From NCBI GenBank assembly GCA_907165135.1, contig OU015567.1:811001-875000 (forward strand): 64,000 nucleotides of DNA, in the 5' to 3' direction. Source of the stretch: Oikopleura dioica. Lineage: Eukaryota; Chordata; Appendicularia; Copelata; Oikopleuridae. The notes beneath the pieces were generated by a model. It worked only from the letters and a program-made list of their open reading frames with translations. It ran no database searches and had not been told where the DNA came from. This document shows positions 9,858 through 19,804 of the stretch, piece after piece (positions within the stretch are counted from its first letter, which is position 1; each line of letters opens with the position of its first letter). The position numbers and the translations under genes were made by a program.

Positions 9858-10180
9858 TTAGTCTCTGGCATGCCGTAAGATATTAACATGTCCATAGGAT
9901 TCTTTTACTTTAGTGAAAAAGTTATCGGTTGAACTTAGACTTAAGTAGAGGTTTGCATCTAGTTTTACAATTTTTGCGGGGAAAATGAACACTTTATTAC
10001 CCTTGTAGCAAAGCACAAATGAGACAGCGTTACCCCTTTCCGTAAATCTAGAAAGTATGTCCTCTTTTGAGGGGTTCCCAACAAGGATATCTTTGTCTAA
10101 AATATCTGCCCAATCGGAGAGCTTTGCCTTTGTTGTCGAAAGACTTATTTTGAGGTCGATGAGGCTTATACCTTTCCCCA
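9858..10180 (-). CDS. unassigned frame between 5' LTR and gag
   Basis: A minus-strand frame that is open from the primer-binding site (10270), with its first in-frame ATG near 10180, and runs to 9858. It has an acidic central part (LSDWADILDKDILVGNPSKEDILSRF), then a hydrophobic segment (VSFVLCYKGNKVFIFPAKIV). It matches nothing recognised. It could be a matrix-like N-terminal part of gag, separated from the gag ATG by about 120 bp, or an accessory protein. Confidence 0.5.
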
Positions 10181-10252
10181 TCTTTCTGTTGTTTTGCAAA
10201 TTTACCTTTGCTTGTTTTTCTCTGCTGTGACACTCACACTCGTCAGTTTGGT

Positions 10253-10270
10253 CCACGGACTCAGTCACCA
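10253..10270 (-). promoter_or_regulatory. primer-binding site
   Basis: Directly after the 5' LTR, the minus strand reads TGGTGACTGAGTCCGTGG. It starts with TGG, the complement of a tRNA 3' CCA end, with no gap to the LTR. The tRNA species was not identified. Confidence 0.65.
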
Positions 10271-10547
10271 ATAATGGGACTAGTATTCTGCGACTAAAGA
10301 TTAAAGACTAAAGTTTATCTCTCTAGCTGCTCTCTAGAATCTCTAAGCTTGTCTTTATTCAAATCTCTAGTTGCAATTTCGGGGGTGATTTCAGGAGACG
10401 AGGTTTTAGGCGAATGTGTCGTTTTATTTCAGATTCAGAAGAGGTGAGCGTTGAGCTCTGGAGATAAGAGGAAACAGAGAGTAACACTTTTCAAGGCTTG
10501 AGCAGTTATGTTTGAAAGTATCTACTCGCTAGAGTATAGTCCCTATA
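10271..10547 (-). repeat. 5' LTR of the retrotransposon
   Basis: 277 bp. Differs from the 3' LTR only by one extra G in a G run (about 10381-10385). The copy should contain the element promoter and polyadenylation signals, but no motif was located with confidence. Confidence 0.95.
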
Positions 10548-10673
10548 GTGTAGTTATATTTTTTCCGAGAAAAATGAAGTGAAGTGAAGTTACTTTTTTA
10601 AAGTTGATCACTTTAACTTCAAAGTTAACTTTATTGAAGTTGAAATGAAGTGATTCGGAACTCTGATCTTGAC

Positions 10674-11470
10674 TATCTCTTTCTATTAACTATTTCATTG
10701 TTTTTCTTTCAAAAAGTTCTAGTAAGAAGAAGTGGGAAAAACGACCCAAAAAGTGATGGATTTGAATTTAACAACTATCCGGCCTTAAAAGCATTTAAAT
10801 TTTATAACCCCGGTATTTTCTTCTGAGAGACAAGGTTGTTCTTGGTCGTTAATTATGATTCAAAATTGAAATCAGACTTTTGACTTTTGAGAAAAACGGA
10901 ACAATAAAAGAATAAGAAGAAAACAACATAAAAATTCAAGCCTGGCTCTTGAAAATCAATGAAGAATCGATTTTTCGCGGAGCAGTGGTTCTTTGGCATT
11001 ATGGGCAACTTCCTGTTAATGAAGCGGAATCGACCGGAAGCTCCGCGCATAAAGCTCAATTGGCGCGGCGGGTTGCTAAGGGCACCTAAAAACTTCTTCA
11101 AGAATGAAAACTGCTTTTGTCAGATAGATTCAAGAGGGCCCAATCGACACAAAACCGGACGTCCCGCTGAGTGACGATGCTAACTTTTTTGGAAAACAGC
11201 CATTTTTATCGAAAAATTTAAAAATATCTTCAATATTGTAACAGTTAGTCTACCGAGTATTTCATTCAATTGCCCCGAGAAAATCATCGCCATATATGGC
11301 GACTTTTGAAAATCCACTTATGGCGCCCTTGTTCAAGCAGATCTGGCTAAGCCAAGTGAGGACTTTCTCTCTTTGCAATAACTAGGGAACGAAGATCTTA
11401 CTTAGTCGTATTTACTAGAAATTTTATTTTTCACTCGATATTTTATTTTTTGCCGTGGCATTCGCGGTTG
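10674..11470. other. gene-free stretch
   Basis: Short open frames exist on both strands (for example around 10850-11170), but none shows splice partners or a recognisable motif. No repeat family was identified. Confidence 0.45.
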
Positions 11471-12156
11471 TTATGATAACGTTTTTCCTTGTGGTATGAA
11501 GCAAGCAAATACAAAAAGAGCAAAAAAACAGCAGAAAATTCCAAAACAAATCCAACCAATTACTTTTCCAAAGGTCTTCAAGCCGGACTTTTTAGTCGTT
11601 GTGGTCGTTGTTGTCATAGTTTCAGTAGTTGATGGGAATCTTATTTCTGCTAAATCATCAAGTTCTTTCTTCTGCTGCAAAAGTACTGCAATCTGCTCTG
11701 CCAGCAAATCTGACTCCTGTTTGGCCTCCGCTGCAAGTTTCTTTTCGAGCTGTTCTTTGTGGTAGCGCAAAACTTCAATCTCATCTTCTTTTGCCTTAAA
11801 TTATCAAGTCTTACTTCGATCAAGAAGTAATTGTCTAACCAAAAGTTCCGCCTCTTGTTCAAATAATTGAATTTGTGTTTCTTTTTCGGTTTCTGGCTCA
11901 ACTGGTTGTGATTCCTAGAATTGTTAAAGCGAGGTTATTTTTTTTATAATTATTACCGGGTTTCCTTGGAGAATGCTTATTATCTTTTGTTTTACTTTCT
12001 CTTGCTTATCTTCTTGGGCTTTTTGTTCATCAAGTTTTTCAAAGCAGCTATTCTTGATTGCTTTCATGTCTTTCCTTGATTTTTGGATAGAATTATATAA
12101 AAAAATATTAAAATGATAAAGCCAATTACAAAGGTGCTAACCATACTAAGGCACAT
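11471..12156 (-). CDS. coiled-coil protein with two membrane segments
   Basis: ATG at 12156 (MCLSMVST) opens a hydrophobic segment (FVIGFIILIFFYIIL), then a long acidic/basic coiled coil in three pieces: KLDEQKAQEDKQEKVKQKI; after an intron (about 11937-11962) ESQPVEPETEKETQIQL; after a short intron (about 11801-11820) KEDEIEVLRYHKEQLEKKL. A Thr-only patch (TTTTTTT) precedes a C-terminal membrane segment (WICFGIFCCFFALFVFACFI) and a stop at 11471. Frame is lost once at five Ts (12080-12084 on the plus strand) and is uncertain at the last intron. No family is recognised. It starts 12 nt after the stop of the secreted peptide gene on the same strand, so the two may be co-transcribed. Confidence 0.55.
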
Positions 12157-12168
12157 TTTAGGTTTTTG

Positions 12169-12342
12169 CTAATCGATTCTATCCTCATTCCTGCATTCTG
12201 ATATACATCGTCTGTCCGAGATTCCAGAGCACTCCTCCAAACACTCATTCAAATATCTCTTCGCTTCTTTCTTGCATACTTTTTTGGCTTTACCGATTTC
12301 GGCAGAAAGGAGCACAGGGAGAATAAAAAGAGAGAATTTCAT
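12169..12342 (-). CDS. small secreted cysteine-rich peptide
   Basis: A single-exon frame of 57 residues from the ATG at 12342. The first 20 residues (MKFSLFILPVLLSAEIGKAK) form a signal peptide. The mature part is about 37 residues, highly charged, with five cysteines (VCKKEAKRYLNECLEEC, then RRCISEC). This is the build of a disulfide-stabilised secreted peptide or a small saposin-like fragment; no family match is claimed. The stop codon TAG is followed after 12 nt by the ATG of the next gene, which suggests an operon arrangement. Confidence 0.5.
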   Translation of the reverse strand: MKFSLFILPVLLSAEIGKAKKVCKKEAKRYLNECLEECSGISDRRCISECRNEDRID

Positions 12343-12577
12343 AATTTTGAAGAATGCTGATATTCTCAACAAATTTCGTGCCCAGCAAAAAGGCAATATT
12401 TGCATTTCAGACAAAATTACCGCTATTCAATTATTTAAAGTTTGCTTTCTCTTCCAAAGTATGTTTGCTACAAAAAAGGCGAATGCTAAGGGACTTGACT
12501 TTTTATGTTTTTTCTTTAAATTTAGATAAATTATTGTAGAAAAAGTTCTATCTATCCATTTGTCTTATTGTATGCCC

Positions 12578-12802
12578 CTGGGCTCGGCAACCTGAGAAAT
12601 AAACCTGAAAGATCTGAGAGATCAAACATGAAAAAACGAACCCGCGAAGCGGCTTCGCAATAATTTAAAAATTAGATTGGATATAAATATTGCGAAGCCG
12701 CTTTACGGCTTCGATAAAACAAAGCCGCTACGCGGCTTTTAATTTTGGATCTTTCAGACCCTGACTCAGGTTTTCTACCGGTACTCAGGTTGCCGAGCCT
12801 AG
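12578..12802. mobile_element. GCTCGGCAACC-family MITE, intact, 8-bp duplication
   Basis: Ends CTGGGCTCGGCAACCTGA and its inverted form are flanked by a perfect 8-bp duplication GTATGCCC (12570-12577, 12803-12810). The 225-bp interior contains three GC-rich palindromes related to AAGCCGCTTCGCGGCTT (about 12640-12660, 12690-12712, 12722-12742) and no coding sequence. The 8-bp duplication suggests hAT-type mobilisation, although the terminus is not the classic CAGNG. Confidence 0.85.
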
Positions 12803-12810
12803 GTATGCCC

Positions 12811-14500
12811 CCATGATAAATCCTTTTACGAAGATGATAAGTTCAAGTACCAAGCGGTCGCCTTTTCTTGATTCTTGGGCTAATCACTTAACCAAAATTG
12901 GTCGCGATATCAACCCCTTAAAGATGGTCGCTTCGGAATTCTAGCGGCGGTTTCGGAGAAGGTAGATATTTTTGCAACATTCGTGAGACTCGCCAATTCA
13001 CGCAATTTTAATAAGTTTTCTCATTGCACCTCTTGGTGTGGGTAATTTTACGCCAAACACGCGCAACGGGTTAATTTTTCAGATTTTTGGGAAATTTGAG
13101 AAAAAATATTTTTCATTTTTCTTTTGTTTTTTTCGACGATTTTGAACTCATTATATCAAAAATGAACTGAAAAAATTATTAAACATCCACAAAAAATAGA
13201 GCCATAGAGCATTTATGGTTTTTGAAAAAGTCTGGAAAGCCGCCAAAATGAAGTCCATTTTTCGCCAAGATTAATGCACCTGCATCTATCCCTGATAAAA
13301 CCCCCTTCTTCTCGTTTTTCTCCTTTTTCATTTGAATTCTATATCAGCAGGTGATAAATGGGTGAATCTCCTTCTCCAATTTAAATTTTAAATCCGTCTT
13401 TTAACATAGCCAAAAATCTCCAAAGCTCATTTCATGCAATTAAGGATTATGGATTTCAAAATTTCGCGGAAACGGATGTTTATGATGAAAATTTTCGGTT
13501 GAATAATCGGGTTGTTGTAAGTTTGGGATTCCAAAATTGAAAATAACTCGCTAAATTTGTTAAGTGAATAAGCTAAGAGCAGGGTTGAAGGGTCTAAAAA
13601 GCAAACAGGTGCCATCTTAGGGGTGGCACTTGAATTATAAAGTGATACTTGGAGCAGATGAAAATTTTTTCGAAAGATATTTTCGGGTCGAAATATCGCC
13701 AGCTCCTTATATTTCAGTTGAACATCTTTTGAAGCCAGAAGTTCAAAAACTCCGCTTGTTATCCGAAAACATTAATCCAGTTATCGGAAGGGCTGTCCGA
13801 ATCGCTCGTTTTGCGCAAAAAGGTCTTTGTGTTTTGGGTCGGCAGGTTCGCCTCAATTTCGGCGTCAAATCGAATTATGTAAACGCGCAACAGAAAAAAA
13901 CGCCACAGCTTTCAGACGGAAATAGCACCTTTGACAGCGGTTCTAAACCCAACATAACAAGAACAAGAACGGTTTGGATGTTAGAAAGTGGCTTTTTTGT
14001 CAGAGGGTTGATGCAATTGTCCACAGCTGTCTTGAAGGAGCCAAAGTTGTGAAGATTGCAGTTTTTGAACCCATGCCACTTTTTGGATGGGAAAGTGCTT
14101 TAATATCTTTATTTTCGCGCTTATAAGATTATCAATTGCTGGCTGCAGTTCTGTCAAAAAATCTCGTATTACCAAAACACTTGCATTTTCGTCAGTAAAA
14201 GCGCTGCGTGCCTAAGAGCGCGTTAAAGATATTGCGCCGGACGCGCTCTATTGATGTTTCTGTTGCCGAAATCCAAGGCATAAAAGAACACCTTTGTTGG
14301 CACAACAGGAATATGGAAAAAAAAAGACAACTCAAAGGAAGTTTTTTTGAAGAGTTTGAGCCACCTTGGGCTAGAATAACTTTCTTAGGAAATGGATTTG
14401 GTCGATCAAAGAGGGGGATTTATATTCTGATCTTTGCTTTGAAAAATTTTACTTCTGTAATTATCAACTTGAATAAATTAAGAGGATACCCCTTATTATT
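12811..14500. other. intergenic region, no supported gene
   Basis: A 140-codon open frame runs on the plus strand from about 13630 to 14052, but it has no ATG near its start, no splice partner and no recognisable motif. The rest is AT-rich without clear repeats. Confidence 0.4.
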
Positions 14501-14509
14501 TTGTTTTAC

Positions 14510-14716
14510 CCATGATTTCGACAAATTTTTCGACGAAAATTCGACAAAAAATCGACAAAATATTTTCGACAAAAAATCGACAAAACTTTCGACAAATTTT
14601 GCGTTGAAATTCTGAACCAATCAGAAGCCTTGATTCGGCAAATCTGCCAATCAGAAGCTGAGTTGCCGCCCGCGCAAAATTTATCAAAATTTTTGTCAGT
14701 TCCAGACGCCATCCCT
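14510..14716. mobile_element. GTCTGGAACCGAC-family MITE, left end degenerate
   Basis: The right end (GTTCCAGACGCCATCCC, ending at 14716) and the central part (TTTCGACAAATTTTGCG, then AACCAATCAGAAGCC) match the complete copy at 48477-48623. The left part consists of repeated TTCGACAAAA units and lacks the terminal GGGA..GTCTGG, so the copy is rearranged. Confidence 0.6.
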
Positions 14717-14737
14717 TTTCTGGAACTCTTTTTTTAT

Positions 14738-14852
14738 CTGAGGACTCGGCGACCTGTGTAAAAAACCTGAGTCAGGGTATGAAAATGCTTCGTTTCTAAA
14801 AAAGCTTTATCATACCCTGACTCAGGTTTTTAACACAGGTTGCCGAGCCCAG
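14738..14852. mobile_element. GCTCGGCAACC-family MITE, 115-bp foldback
   Basis: Nearly a pure hairpin: a left arm with ACTCGGCGACCTGTGT then AAAAAACCTGAGTCAGGGTA is the inverse of a right arm ending in GGTTGCCGAGCCCAG, with about 25 bp between. No clean duplication is seen at its borders. Confidence 0.7.
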
Positions 14853-17375
14853 AAGTTCTTTCTATCGAATAGCTAATAAAATACTTATCCATAAATTAAG
14901 GGCGACAGAGCGACATTTATAATTCATTCTGAAAATGATAAATCTCCATAGTCGATGGACCCTGGACCTCGCCTTCTTTGTTTTTGTTTTTTCTCCCTTC
15001 GTCGGTGATTAGAAGATGGGGGAGGAGAAGGTTTAGAGCTGCGCTCAGCACATGTTCGACACGAAAAATAAGGGTCAATAGCAAAACAATAGAGCTTCAG
15101 CCCTTGTCTTCGATAATTAAGATAAAATCAATCTGAAAATGAGCGCAAACCAAGCTACTTGACATGAAAATTTTTCGGCGACTAGAAATTTAAAAATTCG
15201 AGCTTGATGGATAATCGCGCGCCGGAAATGGTCAAATTTGACAGTTCGAGAGTTAATAAGTGCTCTGTTACGGGGATGGCGGATTCTTTGGAGATCAGCC
15301 AAATTCAAAATCGGACGAGAAAAAAAAATAATATTTTTTTAAAATTAAAAAAATATTTTTTTTAGAAATTTGAAAAATTTTTAACTTTTTTTGAAAAATT
15401 TTTTATTATTTTTTTGAAAAAAAAAATTTTTTTCTCATTTTTTATGAAAAATTTTTTTTTCATCTAATTTTTTTTTCTGCTTCTTATTTTTTTTCTATTG
15501 AAGCCACTCCAGTTGCGGAAACGCAAACTATGCAAATCCCTTCTCCCTTATCAGTTCAAAACTAGCGGCTTATCCAGGCATCGTTGGGAGAAAGGAAGCC
15601 TCTCTCAAGTGAGCGAGTTAAATGTCCATAAAAAGCAAGCTAGTTCTAGCTCTGCGATAAAGCCTCTATCTCGGCAATAGAGCAGCGTGTTGAGAATGTA
15701 AGATAAGAGGAATTAAGTTCTTTTATTATTTGGTGCAGCGTCTTGATCCGTTGTTGATTTCGATCAGCAAATTTGGCTTTTTTAGAAGTCGATTTTTCGA
15801 TTTTCTTTTTCATTTTTTGATTTTCAATTTCGAGTCCTCTAAAAACTCGTAATCCGTCTTCGCCAGGCAGTGCCGTCAACAAACAGAATCGCGTCCCTCT
15901 ATTTGGATTTCACGCGGCGGTTCCGACCTGCTCCTGACCCCGGAGCACGAAACGGTGTTGTCTCCCAACAAGCTGCGGTTTCGCTTAAAACGCGCAAGTC
16001 TTGACTCTTGTGTTGATCGAAATCATGGTCTTGCGAAAATCAAGGCGTCAACAAATCAATTTACGCTAATTGACTAAAACAAGCTTACTAATTGGGCCGC
16101 AGAATTACGAAGAGTCTGAAAATTGCAAATCACGTGAACGGGGTGTCCTAACTGTGATTACACTCTCAACGAAAAGGCTCATTATCGACCGTTAGCACCT
16201 TAGGAACTTCGAATTTCGATAATGAGAAATTCCAAAGCCCCTTTTTCTGAAAGACCAAAAAGGCTGGAATAGACATAAAATACGACAAAAATCGATTTTT
16301 AGTGGCAAAATTTGAATAAAATAATTTCATTGGTCGAAAATTTGACCAAAAAAAAGGACCGAAAATATTCGATTTTTTATGAAAATTTTCCTTGAAAATC
16401 AATTTTTCAACAAGTTCTACTTTGAAGATAAGTTTTAATGAAATTTGGGTACTGAATTTTTGCGTTCTGGTTGTGCAACGTGAAGGGCTAGAAGAGGTTT
16501 CGACTTGGCGACTCATTCGATTTACATAAGTGGACGACACGGGATTTTCATGCCGACTCACGTCAGCCTCAGAAGGATGACGAGAGTGAGGGCAGATCAG
16601 AGTTGACGCTCATCGAGTGTTATCCGCTTCAAAATTAAATGCTCCCGTGGGTTCTGAAACAATCTTTTGACATAAAATTATTTATTGAAATCAAGGAAGA
16701 GAACGCATCGGAAATCAGAAAAAATGAAAATCTAGATTTGAAAAAGAAGAAATATTCAACATGTTTTTGCTTCTGAAGAGTCGTTTCTCGTTGTCGGCAT
16801 CAGAGTATTCCGCGGTGTTTCTAGAGAAAAAAATATAACAGGTTGAGAAAAAGTTATAATGAGACCTTCTTGTGATGATCGTGGAGCCATGCTTCTGCTC
16901 GGAAGAATATGAAATTGTCCTTTCTTATCGAAAAAGATAAGCGTTTTTTTCGCCAGTTCTTAGCCTTGCTTGGGTTGATCCAAGACAAATTACCGAACCA
17001 GGCAACCCATCAGCCACACAAAAATTATCCCTCGTTTTTCAAGGGCTTTAAACTGCTTTTAACTTTTACGAGTTCAAGTTCTCTCAACAAATTTGACGCT
17101 AAAAGTTTTCTCCGAATTTTAACTCGCACCTGATAATTGGTTAGCTAGAGCATATCTTACTGTATATTCTATACAGTAGTTCTTGTAAGTCTTTTGGAGA
17201 AAAGACCATTAAACTACTCTAGCTACATCAAAAAAAGCTACTGACGGGTCGCCGGAGCGAGAAAAAATAACGAACAACTGTAGTTGTATGTAATTCACAA
17301 CTCAGTGCCTAGGGTTAAATAAAGCTAAGATTTCTCGAATTCGATGGCGGGTCTCTTTTTATCAACGCTTTTTGT
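14853..17375. other. intergenic region without a supported gene
   Basis: Contains a very A/T-rich segment (15325-15500) and several open frames lacking motifs. A minus-strand stretch at 15646-15882 (KMKKKIEKSTSKKAKFADRNQQ) and another near 17040-17133 (VRVKIRRKLLASNLLRELELVKVK, preceded by an AG acceptor) have coding-like composition and may be isolated exons. Confidence 0.35.
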
Positions 17376-17920
17376 CTAACGTATTTCGCTTCGTAACGAT
17401 TCATTTTTTAGATTGATAACGCTAGTTCCTAATGAGAATTGGGCTAGCTTATCCAGCGCGGGCTTTTTTGATGTTGACGGAGAATCGATGTTGATGATGT
17501 CTAATTTGAGCTTTGTAATCGTTGTTAAGAGGGTTAAATTACCGGGTGGAGGATCAGGACTTTTGTCATCTTTTCTCGTTTCGTCAGACCCTTATTTTCC
17601 TATCAAGATTGCTTGTTTTATAAGGTGCTTACCGAAACTCTCCTCAGAGTTATTTGATCCAGCATCAGTTCTATCAGAAGTCGTTGATGATGTTGGAGTC
17701 GAAATTTCGTCTGAACTATCAATTGAAGAAGATGTATTAATGACTCACCGGAATTATTCTGCGGTGGGGAGTTGGAGCTATTCGAATTGCTCGAATTCGT
17801 TGATGAAGGCGAAGACACCGAGTTTGGGGTTGACGCGTTCAGACTGAAGAAAACATAGAGGAAAATAAGAAAATGGAAAAACCTGGCGACTTGCTTAGCA
17901 AGCTTATGCTGATGAAGCAT
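17376..17920 (-). CDS. Ser/Thr/Asn-rich secreted protein
   Basis: ATG at 17920 (MLHQHKLAKQ) leads into a signal peptide or membrane anchor (FFHFLIFLYVFFSLNAS), followed by a Ser/Asn tract (SVSSPSSTNSSNSNSSN). After a GT-AG intron near 17718-17750 a similar composition continues (SDEISTPTSSTTSDRTDAGSN), and a last part ends at the TAG at 17376-17378 (DSPSTSKKPALDKLAQFSL). Composition suggests an O-glycosylated, mucin-like secreted or surface protein. Phase does not close cleanly at two junctions, so intron edges are approximate or the sequence contains indels. Downstream of, and on the same strand as, the bZIP gene. Confidence 0.45.
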
Positions 17921-17984
17921 TTTTTGTATTCTCAATGTTTCTCGTCCAATTGCTTAATAGTTGATCATCAAACTAATATTCATT

Positions 17985-18720
17985 TTATTTGATACCGAAA
18001 ATGTGATGATGCTCCATCATCTGATCATTAACCACCATTTTCTTCGCTTCAGTTGATTTTTCAAGGAAGTCATCTATGATTTCATTGTAACCAATAAAAA
18101 GAGTCGAAAAACTTACCAAGGAAATTGCAAGCTTTGGAAGAATTAAAGAGCATCGAATTTGGAGGAATGTTTTTTCCTGAAGCTTTCTGATTTTGGCTCA
18201 ATTTTTCATCAAAATTTACAAAAACATATTCTTCATTTTTGAGCCCAAGATAAAAGTTCAGGAGTTTCTTTCTTATGTAAGAGTTGAATGCAACTGCTTC
18301 CTTTGCTTCCTTTATGTATCCCACTAGAAGTTCACGATAAAAGAGCCGTTTTAATGAGTCTTACAGGTTTTCATGCGTCTTTTTCTCTGCATTTCCGGGC
18401 AGCCTCGTTGTTTTTCATCCTTTTGACTTCTTTGTCTGTTTCAAGAGCGATTCTCTTGTTTGGCTTCTTGACCTGAATTCGATTCTAAGTAAGTCGTTTT
18501 CTTGATTTATATAAAGGCGTACCAAATAGAGCGTAAAAAACGCTTTGATTCATTTTTAATTGCGTCAGTAAAGATCAATTTGAGTTATTCTCTCTCTACT
18601 TACATCCGGTTTTTTGCTTCTTTTTGAAGGACAAATCGGTTTCTTCCAAATATCCACATCTTGTCCGTTTTGGATTGTCTGGCCGACCACCTGATTTGCC
18701 GATTTCTCAATTGCAGCCAT
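17985..18720 (-). CDS. bZIP transcription factor
   Basis: Four exons: 18604-18720 (ATG at 18720), 18365-18472, 18117-18323, 17985-18073; introns 43-131 bp, GT-AG, with compatible phases. Exon 2 encodes the DNA-contacting basic region KRMKNNEAARKCREK, fitting the bZIP signature NxxAAxx(C/S)R as in CREB/ATF and C/EBP proteins. The following segment (YIKEAKEAVAFNSYIRKKLL) is where a leucine zipper is expected, but leucine heptads are poor. The C-terminus is HHHIFGIK. Right after the basic region the frame needs one extra base at five Ts (18380-18384, plus strand). Expected role: nuclear, dimeric transcription regulator; target unknown. Confidence 0.7.
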
Positions 18721-18821
18721 TTATAAATTCAGTCGATTGATAAAAACTTGAATATCATGGTTGTCATAAAAATATTATTGAAGCGTGGTGGTATCGAGAT
18801 GGTTAACTATTGAAAGCGAGT

Positions 18822-19007
18822 TTACGCCTGGTTAATCACTAATTCCACTGCAGCGCCAATCGTAAGGCACTTGTGGAACTTTCGCCTTATGTAAGGAATT
18901 GCAATATGTAACAAGCGCCCCATGAACGAGAAAATTGCACAGCTTGCGAAAGGGGCTAGATATGAAGAATCGGATTTCCTGTCAGTGTTTTCTTTCATTT
19001 TTAACAT
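18822..19007 (-). CDS. possible small membrane protein
   Basis: ATG at 19007 (MLKMKENTDRK) opens 61 codons with a moderately hydrophobic middle (YLAPFASCAIFSFMGRLLHIAIPYI) and a C-terminal half that could form a second helix (CLTIGAAVELVI). No homologue is recognised and no splice partner found. The frame lies upstream of the bZIP gene on the same strand. Confidence 0.3.
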   Translation of the reverse strand: MLKMKENTDRKSDSSYLAPFASCAIFSFMGRLLHIAIPYIRRKFHKCLTIGAAVELVINQA

Positions 19008-19332
19008 AGTAACTCCCTTATTTTTTCTGCTCAAAAATCATTTCAGGCAATTATCTATTTCCTCTGGAAACCAAAAATAAAGATTTTTTGAGCTTTTGAG
19101 GTGCGACAATGCAAATCGGGCACCTCCGATTGTCGCCATTATGACCATTTTAGGAAAGTCAGCAATCTTTGACGAGAAATTCCTTGACTTTGAAATCCGA
19201 AATTTCGGCTTCCATAGATATTTGAAAAAGGTCTTAATTTTTTCTTTTCAAAATGAAACAAGGGTGTAACTTTTTTATATTTGGGACAAAAATATGAATG
19301 AAAATCCCAATTCTTGGTATCTACCTCCTTAA

Positions 19333-19668
19333 GGAACCCCCGTCAACGATTTTCCTCAAATAATGGAAAATTTCAAAAATGCCATATTTTGGCTTCTAAG
19401 TGTTCCTGGAAGATCAATTTATCATAAAAACTTGTTGGGAGCACCTTTTGACCAAGAAAAATCTGAAATTTTGCAAAATTTGGACTTTTTCGTCATTTTT
19501 CCTCAAAAAGTCCGATTTTCAAACGCGATTTTGAGGGTGTTAGAGTCGAGATAGACCCCGAAAAAATGAAGCCTCAAAATCGTTTTTTGACCCGTAGAAT
19601 CCAATTCTGGGGTCAAAATTTTGAAATTCCGAAAATAAATTTTTCGAAAATTGTTGACGGGGGGGTCC
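19333..19668. mobile_element. TTAA-flanked GGACCCCC-family MITE
   Basis: 336 bp between TTAA (19329-19332) and TTAA (19669-19672). The ends are inverted (GGAACCCCCGTCAACGATTT and complement of GTTGACGGGGGGGTCC). The body matches the elements at 33454-33798 and about 25612-25960, including the shared GCCATATTTTGGCTTCT and GTCGAGATAGACCCC segments. TTAA duplication is the hallmark of piggyBac-type insertion. Confidence 0.75.
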
Positions 19669-19804
19669 TTAAGTCTTTATCCGATTTTTTTATTATTTTT
19701 ATTAAGATTAATTGCCTTTCAACTAAAAAAATTTTTATAGAAGCTCAAAGAATATAAAATGTGGAAAAAAGGATTTTTATGAGACAATTATGTTTATTTT
19801 CGAA

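Larger units (their letters stand above)
1984..10547 (-). mobile_element. env-bearing Ty3/gypsy LTR retrotransposon, complete, very young
   Basis: An 8,564-bp element lies on the minus strand between two near-identical LTRs and is flanked by the 4-bp duplication GTGT (1980-1983, 10548-10551). Order from its 5' end: LTR, primer-binding site directly abutting the LTR, an unassigned frame, gag with two zinc knuckles, protease, reverse transcriptase, RNase H, integrase with a C-terminal domain, env, polypurine tract, LTR. RT-RNaseH-IN order is the Ty3/gypsy order; env makes it errantivirus-like, as in the Tor elements known from Oikopleura. Coding frames are interrupted at several single-base points, although the LTRs indicate a recent insertion. 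Confidence 0.93.
1562..10665. mobile_element. hAT-like MITE split by an LTR retrotransposon
   Basis: Inverted ends CAGAGTTCCGAATCACTTCA (1562 onward, and its complement ending at 10665) are bordered by the same 8-bp duplication ATCTTGAC (1554-1561 and 10666-10673). An 8-bp duplication and a CAGAG terminus are diagnostic of the hAT superfamily. Without the 8.56-kb retrotransposon (1984-10547 plus one GTGT copy) the MITE is about 536 bp. Its interior is made of degenerate GAAGT/ACTTC tandem repeats (1570-1983 and 10560-10650), has no coding capacity and could fold on itself. Confidence 0.85.

Noticed and set aside
13630-14052. 140-codon plus-strand frame
   Set aside because: No ATG near the start, no splice partner, no motif; kept only as a note in the intergenic entry.
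16166-16561. 131-codon minus-strand frame
   Set aside because: Phe/Lys/Asn-rich composition typical of AT-rich DNA, no motif or splice partner.
17413-17847. 144-codon plus-strand frame
   Set aside because: Its repeated Ser/Val/Asp pattern is the complement of the Ser/Thr-rich minus-strand secreted gene, which has an ATG and signal peptide.
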